This document shows positions 1-5,484 of a stretch of DNA of 7,825 bases, in pieces. Source of the stretch: Chloroflexota bacterium (GTDB taxonomy: Bacteria; Chloroflexota; Anaerolineae; 4572-78; J111); contig RFJV01000704.1 in assembly GCA_003694775.1 (NCBI GenBank), forward strand, positions 1 to 7,825. Reading direction: 5' to 3'. Both the position numbers and the translations under genes were made by a program. The first letter of the stretch is position 1; every line of letters begins with the position of its first letter. The notes below the pieces were generated by a model, which saw only the letters and a program-made list of their open reading frames with translations, ran no database searches and was not told the DNA's origin.

Positions 1-372
1 CAGATTGCCCGCGCACTGCGTCCGGGCGGGCGTCTGTGTCTGGAACTGCTGAACCCGGCGCGGGTCGACCGGGAGCACAGTACCTGGTGGTTCACCGACC
101 AGACCGGTCTGTGGGGCGATGGGCCGTTTCTGCACCTGGGGGAACGCTTCTGGGATGAGGCGGAACAGGCGTCTATGGAGCGGTACTACATCCTCCACCT
201 GGAAACCGGCCGCCTGGACGAGGTGCTTCTGTGTGACCAGGTTTACGCCGTCGAAACGATGACCGGGATGCTGGTTCAGGCCGGCTTCCGGCATGTTGAC
301 TGCTATCCCGCCTGGGATGGCCTGCCCCTGTACGATGCCCCTGAATGGATAGTCTACCTGGCCCAACGGTAG
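1..372 (+). CDS. SAM-dependent methyltransferase, C-terminal part
   Basis: The reading frame is open from base 1 and ends at the TAG at 370-372, so about 123 C-terminal residues are visible and the start lies outside the window. It begins QIARALRPGGRLCLELLNP, which matches the post-motif region of class I SAM-dependent methyltransferases: a helix ending in LRPGG followed by a hydrophobic strand. The end, with a GF-containing helix-strand (LVQAGFRHVDCYPAWDG), matches the usual last strands of that fold. The SAM-binding glycine motif would lie upstream and cannot be seen. The substrate is unknown. No feature links it to the cytochrome genes; a 419-bp gap with its own regulatory sites separates them, so it is probably an unrelated neighbour. 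The family call is fairly secure and the exact function is not known. Confidence 0.75.
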   Translation, partial: QIARALRPGGRLCLELLNPARVDREHSTWWFTDQTGLWGDGPFLHLGERFWDEAEQASMERYYILHLETGRLDEVLLCDQVYAVETMTGMLVQAGFRHVDCYPAWDGLPLYDAPEWIVYLAQR

Positions 373-387
373 CCCCTGCCCATTGGG

Positions 388-413
388 GTAGGGCGACATT
401 AATGTCGCTCTAC
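388..413. repeat. Near-perfect 26-bp palindrome after the methyltransferase gene
   Basis: Two 13-bp arms (GTAGGGCGACATT and AATGTCGCTCTAC) pair with a single G-T mismatch and meet with no spacer; the central 16 bp are perfect. It lies 16 bp after the methyltransferase stop. It is followed by a mixed AT stretch rather than a clean T-run, so it is a weak candidate for an intrinsic terminator. It may equally be a dispersed intergenic palindrome. The sequence shows the symmetry only; the role is inference. Confidence 0.55.
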
Positions 414-475
414 AATTTGCCTGCCTTCTTTCGCTTGCCGCCATAAATTCCCCACAACGAAAACCCGGTTTGAAC

Positions 476-511
476 GTGATGAATGTCACGAAATTTCGTG
501 ACATTCATCAC
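476..511. promoter_or_regulatory. Perfect 36-bp palindrome: two GTGA-N6-TCAC operator sites upstream of cytochrome A
   Basis: The 18-bp arm GTGATGAATGTCACGAAA is followed directly by its exact reverse complement. Within this, two sites of the form GTGA-N6-TCAC occupy 476-489 and 498-511, with centres at 482.5 and 504.5, so they are 22 bp or two helical turns apart. GTGA-N6-TCAC is the core of the CRP-type operator (TGTGA-N6-TCACA), a member of the CRP/FNR regulator superfamily. The downstream site is centred 30.5 bp before a possible -10 (535-540), which is the geometry of a class II activator site near -41.5. A very similar site with the same spacing precedes cytochrome B. The regulator identity is inference; a TetR- or MarR-type dimer is an alternative. 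Confidence 0.7.
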
Positions 512-534
512 TATACTTTCTGGACAGGGCGTAC

Positions 535-540
535 TACCAT
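535..540 (+). promoter_or_regulatory. Possible -10 element for cytochrome A
   Basis: TACCAT matches 4 of 6 positions of TATAAT and lies 30.5 bp after the centre of the downstream operator site (504.5). This would put transcription start near 546-547. No good -35 box is present, which fits an activator-dependent promoter. The support is positional: the cytochrome B promoter has a similar hexamer at exactly the same distance from its operator. Confidence 0.4.
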
Positions 541-545
541 GTGAC

Positions 546-593
546 TATGGGTATTTATACGCAAAATCTTCTTGGTTTTATGCGTAAAATACC
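546..593. repeat. Inverted repeat holding a block shared with the cytochrome B promoter
   Basis: TATGGGTATTTATACGCA (546-563) is followed after 17 nt by TGCGTAAAATACC (581-593), forming an imperfect inverted repeat. The reverse complement of the first arm is TGCGTATAAATACCCATA, which matches 17 of 18 bases of the block at 2115-2132 upstream of cytochrome B, in the opposite orientation. In both regions it lies just after the predicted transcription start. It may be a second protein-binding site or a leader RNA hairpin. Its function is unknown. Confidence 0.5.
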
Positions 594-616
594 TGATAAA
601 TCGTAGTCAGCTGTAT

Positions 617-687
617 GTACGGTCTGCCGGCAAAAGGGTATCTGCCGGGGCAGGAGCAGATGCCGCGGTTAGCGCGGCAGACTGTAC
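617..687 (+). other. Structured leader: nested hairpins in the 5' UTR of cytochrome A
   Basis: GTACGGTCTGCCG (617-629) pairs with CGGCAGACTGTAC (675-687) with one G-U pair. Inside lies a second stem, ATCTGC (640-645) with GCAGAT (656-661). Together they would fold into a long hairpin in the predicted leader of about 245 nt, ending about 100 nt before the start codon. The leader is much longer than the roughly 90 nt before cytochrome B and contains no convincing reading frame. A regulatory RNA element is possible, but I do not recognise a known riboswitch consensus. Confidence 0.45.
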
Positions 688-791
688 GGATTCTGGAAAG
701 GGGGTGGTCTATCGAGTAGAAGCGAACGCACCATTTCTGTACTGCCACTATTCCATTCAACCGGTAAAACAATGATGTTAGGAGGGAACAG

Positions 792-1991
792 ATGAAACGA
801 TATGTATTGCTGGCCGCGCTGCTGGTGGCCGCCGTGTTGGTGGTTTCCTGCGGGGTGATGGCCCAGCCAGAGCAGGCGCTGAATACCAGCGTGGAAACCG
901 CCGCGCCCGCCGCCCCGGCGGCAGACCAACCGGTAGAAGCGCTGACTTTTGAAGCGCCGCAGTATGTAGGTGCGGAAAAGTGTAAGGAGTGCCACGAGGA
1001 GATTTACGATTCCGCCTCCAAGACCGGGCACTTCTACAAGCTGAACAAGGTGGTTGATGGCAAGCCGCCAGAGTATCCGTACAGCGAGGTTCCCAACCCG
1101 CCGGAGGGATACACCTGGGACGACATCAGCTACGTCATCGGTGGGTTTGGCTGGAAGGCTCGCTTCATCGACAAGCAGGGCTTCATCATCACCGGCGAAA
1201 AGGTCCAGTACAACCTGTACAATGAAGACCTGGACATGGGCGAAAACTGGGTCGCCTACGAAGCCGATGTGAAAGAAAAGCCCTATACCTGCGGCACCTG
1301 CCACACCACCGGTTACAACCCCGAAGGCCACCAGGATGGCCTGCCCGGCCTGGTTGGTACCTGGGCTGAACCCGGCATCAAATGCGAAGCCTGCCACGGC
1401 CCCGGAAGCCAGCACGCAGAAAATCCGTACCTGGTCGAGATGAAAGTTGACCGGGATTCGGAACTGTGCGGCTCCTGCCACCGCCGGGGTGAAGTTGAGT
1501 CTATTGATGCCAAAGGCGGCTTCATCAAGCACCACGAGCAGTACGAAGAGCTGTTCGAGTCCAAGAAGCGGGTGATGCGCTGTGTAGACTGCCACAACCC
1601 GCATGAGACAGTCAAGTATGCCAAGAAGCTCGGTATCCGCACCGCGTGCGAAAACTGCCACTTTGAAAACGCCAAATTCCAGAAAATCACCGACCGCAAG
1701 CACGCCGAATGTGTGGACTGCCATATGCCGCGGGTCACCAAGAGTGCCCTAGGCGACCCGGCCCGCTTCTCCGGCGACATCCGCACCCACCTGATGGCTA
1801 TCAACCCCTTCTCTACCTCCCAGTTTGACGAAGAAGGAAAGTTCTCCCAGCCGTACCTGAGCCTGGACTTTGCCTGCAAGAGCTGTCACTATGAAGGCGG
1901 TCCGGCCAGTGTGGTGTCGGATGAAGAGCTGGTCGACATGGCCGTGGGCTACCACGACCGTGACAAGGCCGGCAGTGCCAACGGGCAGTAA
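792..1991 (+). CDS. Octahaem c-type cytochrome lipoprotein (A), cytochrome c554-like
   Basis: This 399-residue electron-transfer protein should be exported and lipid-anchored. Residues 1-20 form a lipoprotein signal with lipobox VVSC, giving Cys20 as the lipidated residue, then a linker rich in Ala and Pro (about 31-56). Eight CXXCH motifs begin at residues 64, 167, 198, 226, 264, 286, 307 and 362. The stretch YVGAEKCKECHEEIY, the CEACHGPGSQH motif and the [18 protein letters not shown] region are typical of cytochrome c554-type (PF13435-like) multihaem proteins, and CVDCHNPH resembles paired-CXXCH domains. All motifs are CXXCH; there is no CXXCK as in NrfA-type catalytic haems, so a carrier role is more likely than a reductase. 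The ATG has TAGGAGGGA just upstream. It is a close paralogue of the gene at 2209, roughly three quarters identical by eye, has its own promoter region, and ends in a strong terminator. The redox partner and substrate are unknown. Confidence 0.9.
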   Translation: MKRYVLLAALLVAAVLVVSCGVMAQPEQALNTSVETAAPAAPAADQPVEALTFEAPQYVGAEKCKECHEEIYDSASKTGHFYKLNKVVDGKPPEYPYSEVPNPPEGYTWDDISYVIGGFGWKARFIDKQGFIITGEKVQYNLYNEDLDMGENWVAYEADVKEKPYTCGTCHTTGYNPEGHQDGLPGLVGTWAEPGIKCEACHGPGSQHAENPYLVEMKVDRDSELCGSCHRRGEVESIDAKGGFIKHHEQYEELFESKKRVMRCVDCHNPHETVKYAKKLGIRTACENCHFENAKFQKITDRKHAECVDCHMPRVTKSALGDPARFSGDIRTHLMAINPFSTSQFDEEGKFSQPYLSLDFACKSCHYEGGPASVVSDEELVDMAVGYHDRDKAGSANGQ

Positions 1992-2005
1992 GGAACGATT
2001 TTTTC

Positions 2006-2043
2006 AAAAAGGTCACGCAGAATCTCTCTGCGTGACCTTTTTT
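2006..2043 (+). terminator. Intrinsic terminator of cytochrome A
   Basis: The arm AAAAAGGTCACGCAGA (2006-2021) pairs perfectly with TCTGCGTGACCTTTTT (2027-2042) across a 5-nt loop, and the T-run extends over 2038-2043. It lies 14 bp after the stop codon. This is a strong rho-independent terminator and makes gene A a single-gene transcript. The A-run before the stem also gives partial function in the reverse direction. The arm sequence GGTCACGCAGA recurs at 3588-3598 after gene B. Confidence 0.9.
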
Positions 2044-2047
2044 CTTG

Positions 2048-2084
2048 GCGATAAATGTCATCCGATTTTTGTGACAAATGTCAC
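2048..2084. promoter_or_regulatory. GTGA-N6-TCAC operator upstream of cytochrome B, with a degenerate second site
   Basis: The good site GTGACAAATGTCAC occupies 2071-2084 (centre 2077.5), preceded by T to give TGTGA-N6-TCAC, the CRP-type core. A degenerate partner, GCGA-TAAATG-TCAT, lies at 2048-2061, with its centre 23 bp upstream. This mirrors the two-site arrangement before cytochrome A, where both sites are intact and 22 bp apart. The good site is 30.5 bp before a possible -10 at 2108-2113, the same distance as for gene A. CRP/FNR-family activation is the natural reading but is inference. Confidence 0.65.
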
Positions 2085-2107
2085 TTGGTTTTTAAGCCGG
2101 TTTATGG

Positions 2108-2113
2108 GATGAT
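2108..2113 (+). promoter_or_regulatory. Possible -10 element for cytochrome B
   Basis: GATGAT matches 4 of 6 positions of TATAAT and begins 30.5 bp after the operator centre, placing transcription start near 2119-2120 and leaving a leader of about 90 nt. TGATAT at 2110-2115 is an alternative. No convincing -35 is seen, as expected of an activator-dependent promoter. Confidence 0.35.
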
Positions 2114-2114
2114 A

Positions 2115-2132
2115 TGCGTAAAAATACCCATA
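2115..2132. repeat. 18-bp block shared with the cytochrome A promoter
   Basis: TGCGTAAAAATACCCATA differs at one position from the reverse complement of 546-563. Here its CCCATA end also pairs with TATGGG at 2103-2108, so it can form a short inverted repeat across the predicted transcription start. It may be a binding site for a second regulator or a duplicated promoter remnant; the sequence does not decide. Confidence 0.5.
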
Positions 2133-2191
2133 TTCGGGGATACTGTTTGTGCTGTTTTGCTTATAAGTCTCATGTTGGAATCTACCGTCTG

Positions 2192-2198
2192 AAGGAGG
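2192..2198 (+). promoter_or_regulatory. Ribosome binding site favouring the GTG start of cytochrome B
   Basis: AAGGAGG is a near-perfect anti-16S match lying 10 nt before the GTG at 2209. The next in-frame start, the ATG at 2224, is 25 nt from it, too far to use it, and has only a weak GGGAAG of its own. The strong site supports GTG at 2209, although the signal peptide reads more naturally from the ATG. Confidence 0.55.
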
Positions 2199-2208
2199 CC
2201 CAGCTAGA

Positions 2209-3462
2209 GTGGGAAGTAAAACAATGAAAAAGCTATTGGTACTTTTGACTCTGATTCTGGTTGTTGTCCTGGTCGCCGCCTGTGCCGGCGAGCCGGGACC
2301 GCAAGGCCCTCCCGGCCCTCCCGGACCGCCCGGCCCGCAAGGCCCCGCCGGACCGCAGGGACCTCCCGGCCCTCCCGGCGCTGACGGTCGGGACGGTGAG
2401 GATGGCCTCAGCTACACCCCGCCCGACTATGTGGGGTCGGAGGCCTGCCAGGAGTGCCACGAGGACATCTACAAATCGTTTATGAAAACCGGCCATCCGT
2501 ACAAGCTGAACAAGGTGGTGGATGGTAAACCGCCCAAGTACCCCTTCAGTGAGGTCCCCAACCCGCCGGAGGGATACACCTGGGACGACATCAGCTACGT
2601 TATCGGCGGGTACGGCTGGAAGGCCCGCTTCATCGACAAGCAGGGCTTCATCATCACCGGTGATGCCGATGCCAAAACCCAGTACAACCTGTACAACGAA
2701 GAACTGGATATGGGGGATAACTGGGTCCCATACCACGCCGGTGAAGAAAAGCCTTACAACTGCGGCTCCTGCCACACCACCGGTTACAGCACCCAGGGCA
2801 ACCAGGACGGTCTGCCGGGCCTGATTGGTACCTGGGCCTTGCCCGGCATCCAGTGCGAGGAGTGCCACGGACCGGCCAGCCGCCACGTCAACGACCCGGA
2901 ACGGGAACCAATGCAGATTATCCGCGATGGTGAGTTCTGCGGGCGCTGTCACAGCCGCGGGGAAGTCACCGAAATTGATGCCAGCGGCGGCTTCATCAAG
3001 CATCACGAGCAGTACGAGGAGCTGTTCGAATCCAAGAAGCGGGTGATGGACTGCGTGGACTGCCACGACCCGCACCAGACGGTCAAATATTCCAAGAAGC
3101 TGGGTATCAAAACCGCCTGCGAAAACTGCCACATCGAACAGGCCGACTACCAGAAAATTACCGACCGCAAGCACGCCGAATGTATCGACTGCCACATGCC
3201 GCGGGTCACCAAGAGCGCCCTGGGCGACCCGGAGCGGTACACCGGCGATATCCGCACTCACCTGATGGCTATCAAACCGACCTCACTGGTGACTTTTGAA
3301 GCCGACCAGACCGTGGCCAAGCCGTACCTGAGCCTGGACTTCGCCTGCAAGAGCTGTCATCACGAAGGCGGCAAGGCCAGCGTCAAGTCCGACGAGGAGC
3401 TGGTCGATATGGCTCTGGGCTACCACGACCGCGACCAGGCCGGAAGCCGAAATAAGCAGTAG
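2209..3462 (+). CDS. Octahaem c-type cytochrome lipoprotein (B) with collagen-like stalk
   Basis: This 417-residue paralogue of cytochrome A is also exported and lipid-anchored. The signal ends in lipobox VAAC (Cys25). Directly after it come 13 Gly-X-Y triplets (residues 27-65, mostly GPP and GPQ, ending GAD-GRD-GED), a collagen-like segment expected to form a short rigid triple helix and so perhaps trimerise the protein. The cytochrome body follows, with eight CXXCH motifs beginning at residues 80, 185, 216, 244, 282, 304, 325 and 380, in the same order and spacing as in A. The [18 protein letters not shown] signature and [11 protein letters not shown] are typical of cytochrome c554-like proteins. 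All motifs are CXXCH, so electron transfer is more likely than catalysis. The start is GTG, or possibly ATG at 2224. It has its own CRP/FNR-type promoter. The next gene is 198 bp away, and the terminator between them looks weak, so read-through is possible. Confidence 0.9.
   Translation: MGSKTMKKLLVLLTLILVVVLVAACAGEPGPQGPPGPPGPPGPQGPAGPQGPPGPPGADGRDGEDGLSYTPPDYVGSEACQECHEDIYKSFMKTGHPYKLNKVVDGKPPKYPFSEVPNPPEGYTWDDISYVIGGYGWKARFIDKQGFIITGDADAKTQYNLYNEELDMGDNWVPYHAGEEKPYNCGSCHTTGYSTQGNQDGLPGLIGTWALPGIQCEECHGPASRHVNDPEREPMQIIRDGEFCGRCHSRGEVTEIDASGGFIKHHEQYEELFESKKRVMDCVDCHDPHQTVKYSKKLGIKTACENCHIEQADYQKITDRKHAECIDCHMPRVTKSALGDPERYTGDIRTHLMAIKPTSLVTFEADQTVAKPYLSLDFACKSCHHEGGKASVKSDEELVDMALGYHDRDQAGSRNKQ
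2287..2403 (+). repeat. Collagen-like Gly-X-Y coding repeat in cytochrome B
   Basis: Thirteen consecutive Gly-X-Y codon triplets form a GC-rich run of CCNGG-like units. Proline fills nearly all X positions up to residue 56, and charged Asp/Glu/Arg residues fill the last three triplets. Cytochrome A has no such repeat and has an Ala/Pro-rich linker at the same place, so the stalk was gained by B or lost by A after duplication. Such short repeats can change in length by slippage. Confidence 0.9.
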
Positions 3463-3477
3463 CTTCTTGCTGTAGAC

Positions 3478-3557
3478 CCTATCCGAAGATTCTGCCGGGG
3501 CAGGCGAAGGCATTGCCTTTGCCTGCCGGCGATACCTGATACGAATGTCCGGATAGG
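3478..3557. repeat. Nested inverted repeats between cytochromes B and C
   Basis: An outer stem, CCTATCCG (3478-3485) with CGGATAGG (3550-3557), encloses a strong hairpin at 3494-3530. The inner arms GCCGGGGCAGGCGAAGGCA and TGCCTTTGCCTGCCGGC pair with a 2-nt bulge and one G-U pair around a 1-nt centre. No T-run follows. A further direct copy of CCGGATAG lies at 3575-3582. The structure could slow transcription, protect the 3' end of the B transcript, or be a small repeat element. The region from 3463 to 3660 holds no gene I can support. Confidence 0.5.
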
Positions 3558-3585
3558 CGACCGGCTCGCAACAACCGGATAGAGT

Positions 3586-3621
3586 CAGGTCACGCAGACG
3601 CTTTCTGGCCCGCGTGGCCTG
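3586..3621 (+). terminator. Weak terminator-like hairpin before cytochrome C
   Basis: CAGGTCACGC (3586-3595) pairs with GCGTGGCCTG (3612-3621) with one G-U pair, followed by a poor T-tract (GTTTCGTTT). The left arm carries the same GGTCACGCAGA sequence as the strong terminator after cytochrome A, which suggests a decayed copy of that terminator. With no clean T-run it is likely leaky, so B transcripts may continue into C and D. Confidence 0.4.
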
Positions 3622-3660
3622 GCTCTCCTGTTTCGTTTGGATTCAGACAGGGGAAACACC

Positions 3661-5484
3661 ATGCACCACCGCAGATTTATCTTGTCCATCTTGTTCCTGT
3701 TTGTTCTGTTTCTGCCGGGGTGGGGCTGGGAACAACCCGCCCGCGCCGATGGTCCCCCGCCAGACTACGCCTGCCGCGGATGCCACGGCACCAACCAGCG
3801 GCAGTTGACCCTGCCGTCCGGGGAAACCCTGCCTCTGCAGGTCCCCCTGGACGAACTGGACCGGTCGGCGCACAGTCCCACGGCTGACCAGGCGGTGTAC
3901 TGCACGGCCTGCCACCAGGGCCGGCGGCGCTACCGCTACCCCCACCAGCCGAACCCGGCTCAGAACCAGCGCCAGCTCCGCCAGGCAATGTCGGCGGTGT
4001 GCCAGGACTGCCATTACCCGCACCGGCCTCTGCACGACGGCCTGGAAACCAGCGATGATTTGCCCGAATGTGTGGACTGCCACGGCAGTCACCAGATTGA
4101 CCGGGTGAACAATATCCTTACGCGTATGTCGGCGGCCTGTCTTTCCTGCCACACCAACCAGACCGAGGCGTGGGTGGCCGATTTAATCGCCCCCCGTCCC
4201 GGTCTGGGGCAGGCCGCTCAAGAATATGTGGGCAGTGACCGCTGTGGCGGCTGTCACGAAGACATCTACTTTTCCTGGCGGCAAACCCTGCACGCCCGGA
4301 TGGTGCAGGACCCGGCCTCCAATCCCAACGCCATCGTGGCCGATTTCCAGCAGTCCGACCCGGATTTGACCTTTACCCGCGATGAGGTGGCTTACACGAT
4401 TGGCAGTCGCTGGAAGCAGTTGTTCATCACTCGCCAGGAAGACGGAACCCTGACCATCCTGCCCGCCCAGTGGAATGTTGCCAGCCGGGAATGGGTGCCC
4501 TACCGCCCGGAACCCGGCCAGCCGGAAGACTGGCGGCAGGCCTGCGGCTCATGTCACGTTACCGGCCTGGACACCCAGACCTGGGGTTTTGAGGAGTTCG
4601 GGATTGGCTGTGAAAGCTGTCACGGACCGGGCGGAGAGCACGTGTCCAACCCGGAAAAGGTCAAGCCGTACGCCCAGGTTGACGACCAGGTGTGCGGTGC
4701 TTGCCACAGCCGCGGTCGCTCACCCGCGGGCCATCCCTATCCAGAGTCGTACCGTCCCGGCGATACCCTGACCGACCACTTTACCTTTACCACCGCGGAG
4801 ACGGATGTCTGGCCCGACGGGAGCGCCCGGAAAAATCACCAGCAGTATATGGACTGGCAGTTGGGCAGTCTGATGGCCCAGGCTACCACCACCAACTGCA
4901 CCTCTTGCCATGCCGTTCACGACCCCGGCGCGGCTCAGGGACAGCTTGTCGCCCCGGTAAATGACCTGTGCCTGCAGTGCCACGGCGACAAGAAGGTCAT
5001 CGTCCGGCATACGCCGTTCCACGACAACGCCGTCCGTAAACGGCAGTTTGCCTGTACCGATTGCCATATGCCGAAGATGGCCGTCAGTGCCGAGGCGTAT
5101 GATATTCACAACCATTCCTTTTTACAGCCGGACCCTCAGGCCAGTCTGGACCACGGCGGCCTGGACAAAATGCCCAATGCCTGCAGTACCTGCCACACCG
5201 ACCGGGCAGAAGACCCGGCCTGGGCGGTGAGCATTATCAACTTTGCCAAAAAGAACTACGCCATGGAATACCGGTCTGTCTTCGGGGCCGGACCTACGCC
5301 CACACCCCCGCCTCCGCCAACGCCGCCGCCGTCGGTGATTGAGCCGGCAGAGCCGGAGCCGCTCCCGGAAAATGGGGAGACAGGCCGCTCGCCCGCGGTA
5401 TATCTGGGATTGGGTATCGTGCTGGTCGTACTGGTGTTTATCGGGTATCGTTATTGGAAATCAAGGCAGGTGAACCATGCGTAA
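3661..5484 (+). CDS. Tail-anchored 13-haem c-type cytochrome (C)
   Basis: From the ATG at 3661 the product has 607 residues; AGGGG lies 7 nt upstream, and the in-frame TTG at 3637 is a less likely start. Residues 1-29 are a Sec signal peptide ending ARA before Asp30. An N-terminal pentahaem domain has CXXCH at 38, 81, 114, 137 and 160. An octahaem domain related to cytochromes A and B follows, with CXXCH at 195, 295, 317, 345, 413, 437, 465 and 508 and the markers YVGSDRCGGCHEDIY, AYTIGSRWKQLF and CESCHGPGGEH. Next come a Pro-rich linker (about 544-570, PTPTPPPPPTPPP) and a membrane helix (about 579-598) with a short basic tail, so the haem domains face outward on a C-terminal anchor. Its stop overlaps the start of the NapC-like gene by 8 nt, pointing to translational coupling and a shared complex. 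The likely role is to relay electrons from the NapC-like protein outward. The partner assignment is inference. Confidence 0.88.
   Translation: MHHRRFILSILFLFVLFLPGWGWEQPARADGPPPDYACRGCHGTNQRQLTLPSGETLPLQVPLDELDRSAHSPTADQAVYCTACHQGRRRYRYPHQPNPAQNQRQLRQAMSAVCQDCHYPHRPLHDGLETSDDLPECVDCHGSHQIDRVNNILTRMSAACLSCHTNQTEAWVADLIAPRPGLGQAAQEYVGSDRCGGCHEDIYFSWRQTLHARMVQDPASNPNAIVADFQQSDPDLTFTRDEVAYTIGSRWKQLFITRQEDGTLTILPAQWNVASREWVPYRPEPGQPEDWRQACGSCHVTGLDTQTWGFEEFGIGCESCHGPGGEHVSNPEKVKPYAQVDDQVCGACHSRGRSPAGHPYPESYRPGDTLTDHFTFTTAETDVWPDGSARKNHQQYMDWQLGSLMAQATTTNCTSCHAVHDPGAAQGQLVAPVNDLCLQCHGDKKVIVRHTPFHDNAVRKRQFACTDCHMPKMAVSAEAYDIHNHSFLQPDPQASLDHGGLDKMPNACSTCHTDRAEDPAWAVSIINFAKKNYAMEYRSVFGAGPTPTPPPPPTPPPSVIEPAEPEPLPENGETGRSPAVYLGLGIVLVVLVFIGYRYWKSRQVNHA

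Noticed and set aside
476..511. The 36-bp palindrome as an intrinsic terminator of the methyltransferase gene
   Set aside because: No T-run follows, it is more than 100 bp from the stop codon, and its half-sites recur with the same geometry at the cytochrome B promoter.
572..775. Small plus-strand frame in the leader of cytochrome A
   Set aside because: It has a weak TTG start, no ribosome site and no recognisable sequence, and it runs through the hairpin region. A noncoding leader explains the region better.
669..1724. Long minus-strand reading frame (351 codons) opposite cytochrome A
   Set aside because: It is a by-product of GC-rich codon use in the real gene. A matching frame appears opposite the paralogue B (2233-3261). 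It has no ribosome site, and its composition is that of an antisense shadow.
2006..2043. GGTCACGCA start as a cyclic-di-GMP (GEMM) riboswitch
   Set aside because: Only the first few bases resemble that consensus. The rest is a simple perfect hairpin with a T-run directly after a stop codon, which is a terminator.
792..3462. Octahaem proteins as catalytic reductases or oxidases (NrfA, octahaem tetrathionate or nitrite reductase, hydroxylamine oxidoreductase)
   Set aside because: No CXXCK catalytic motif is present, and the sequence landmarks match cytochrome c554-like carriers. All eight motifs are standard CXXCH.
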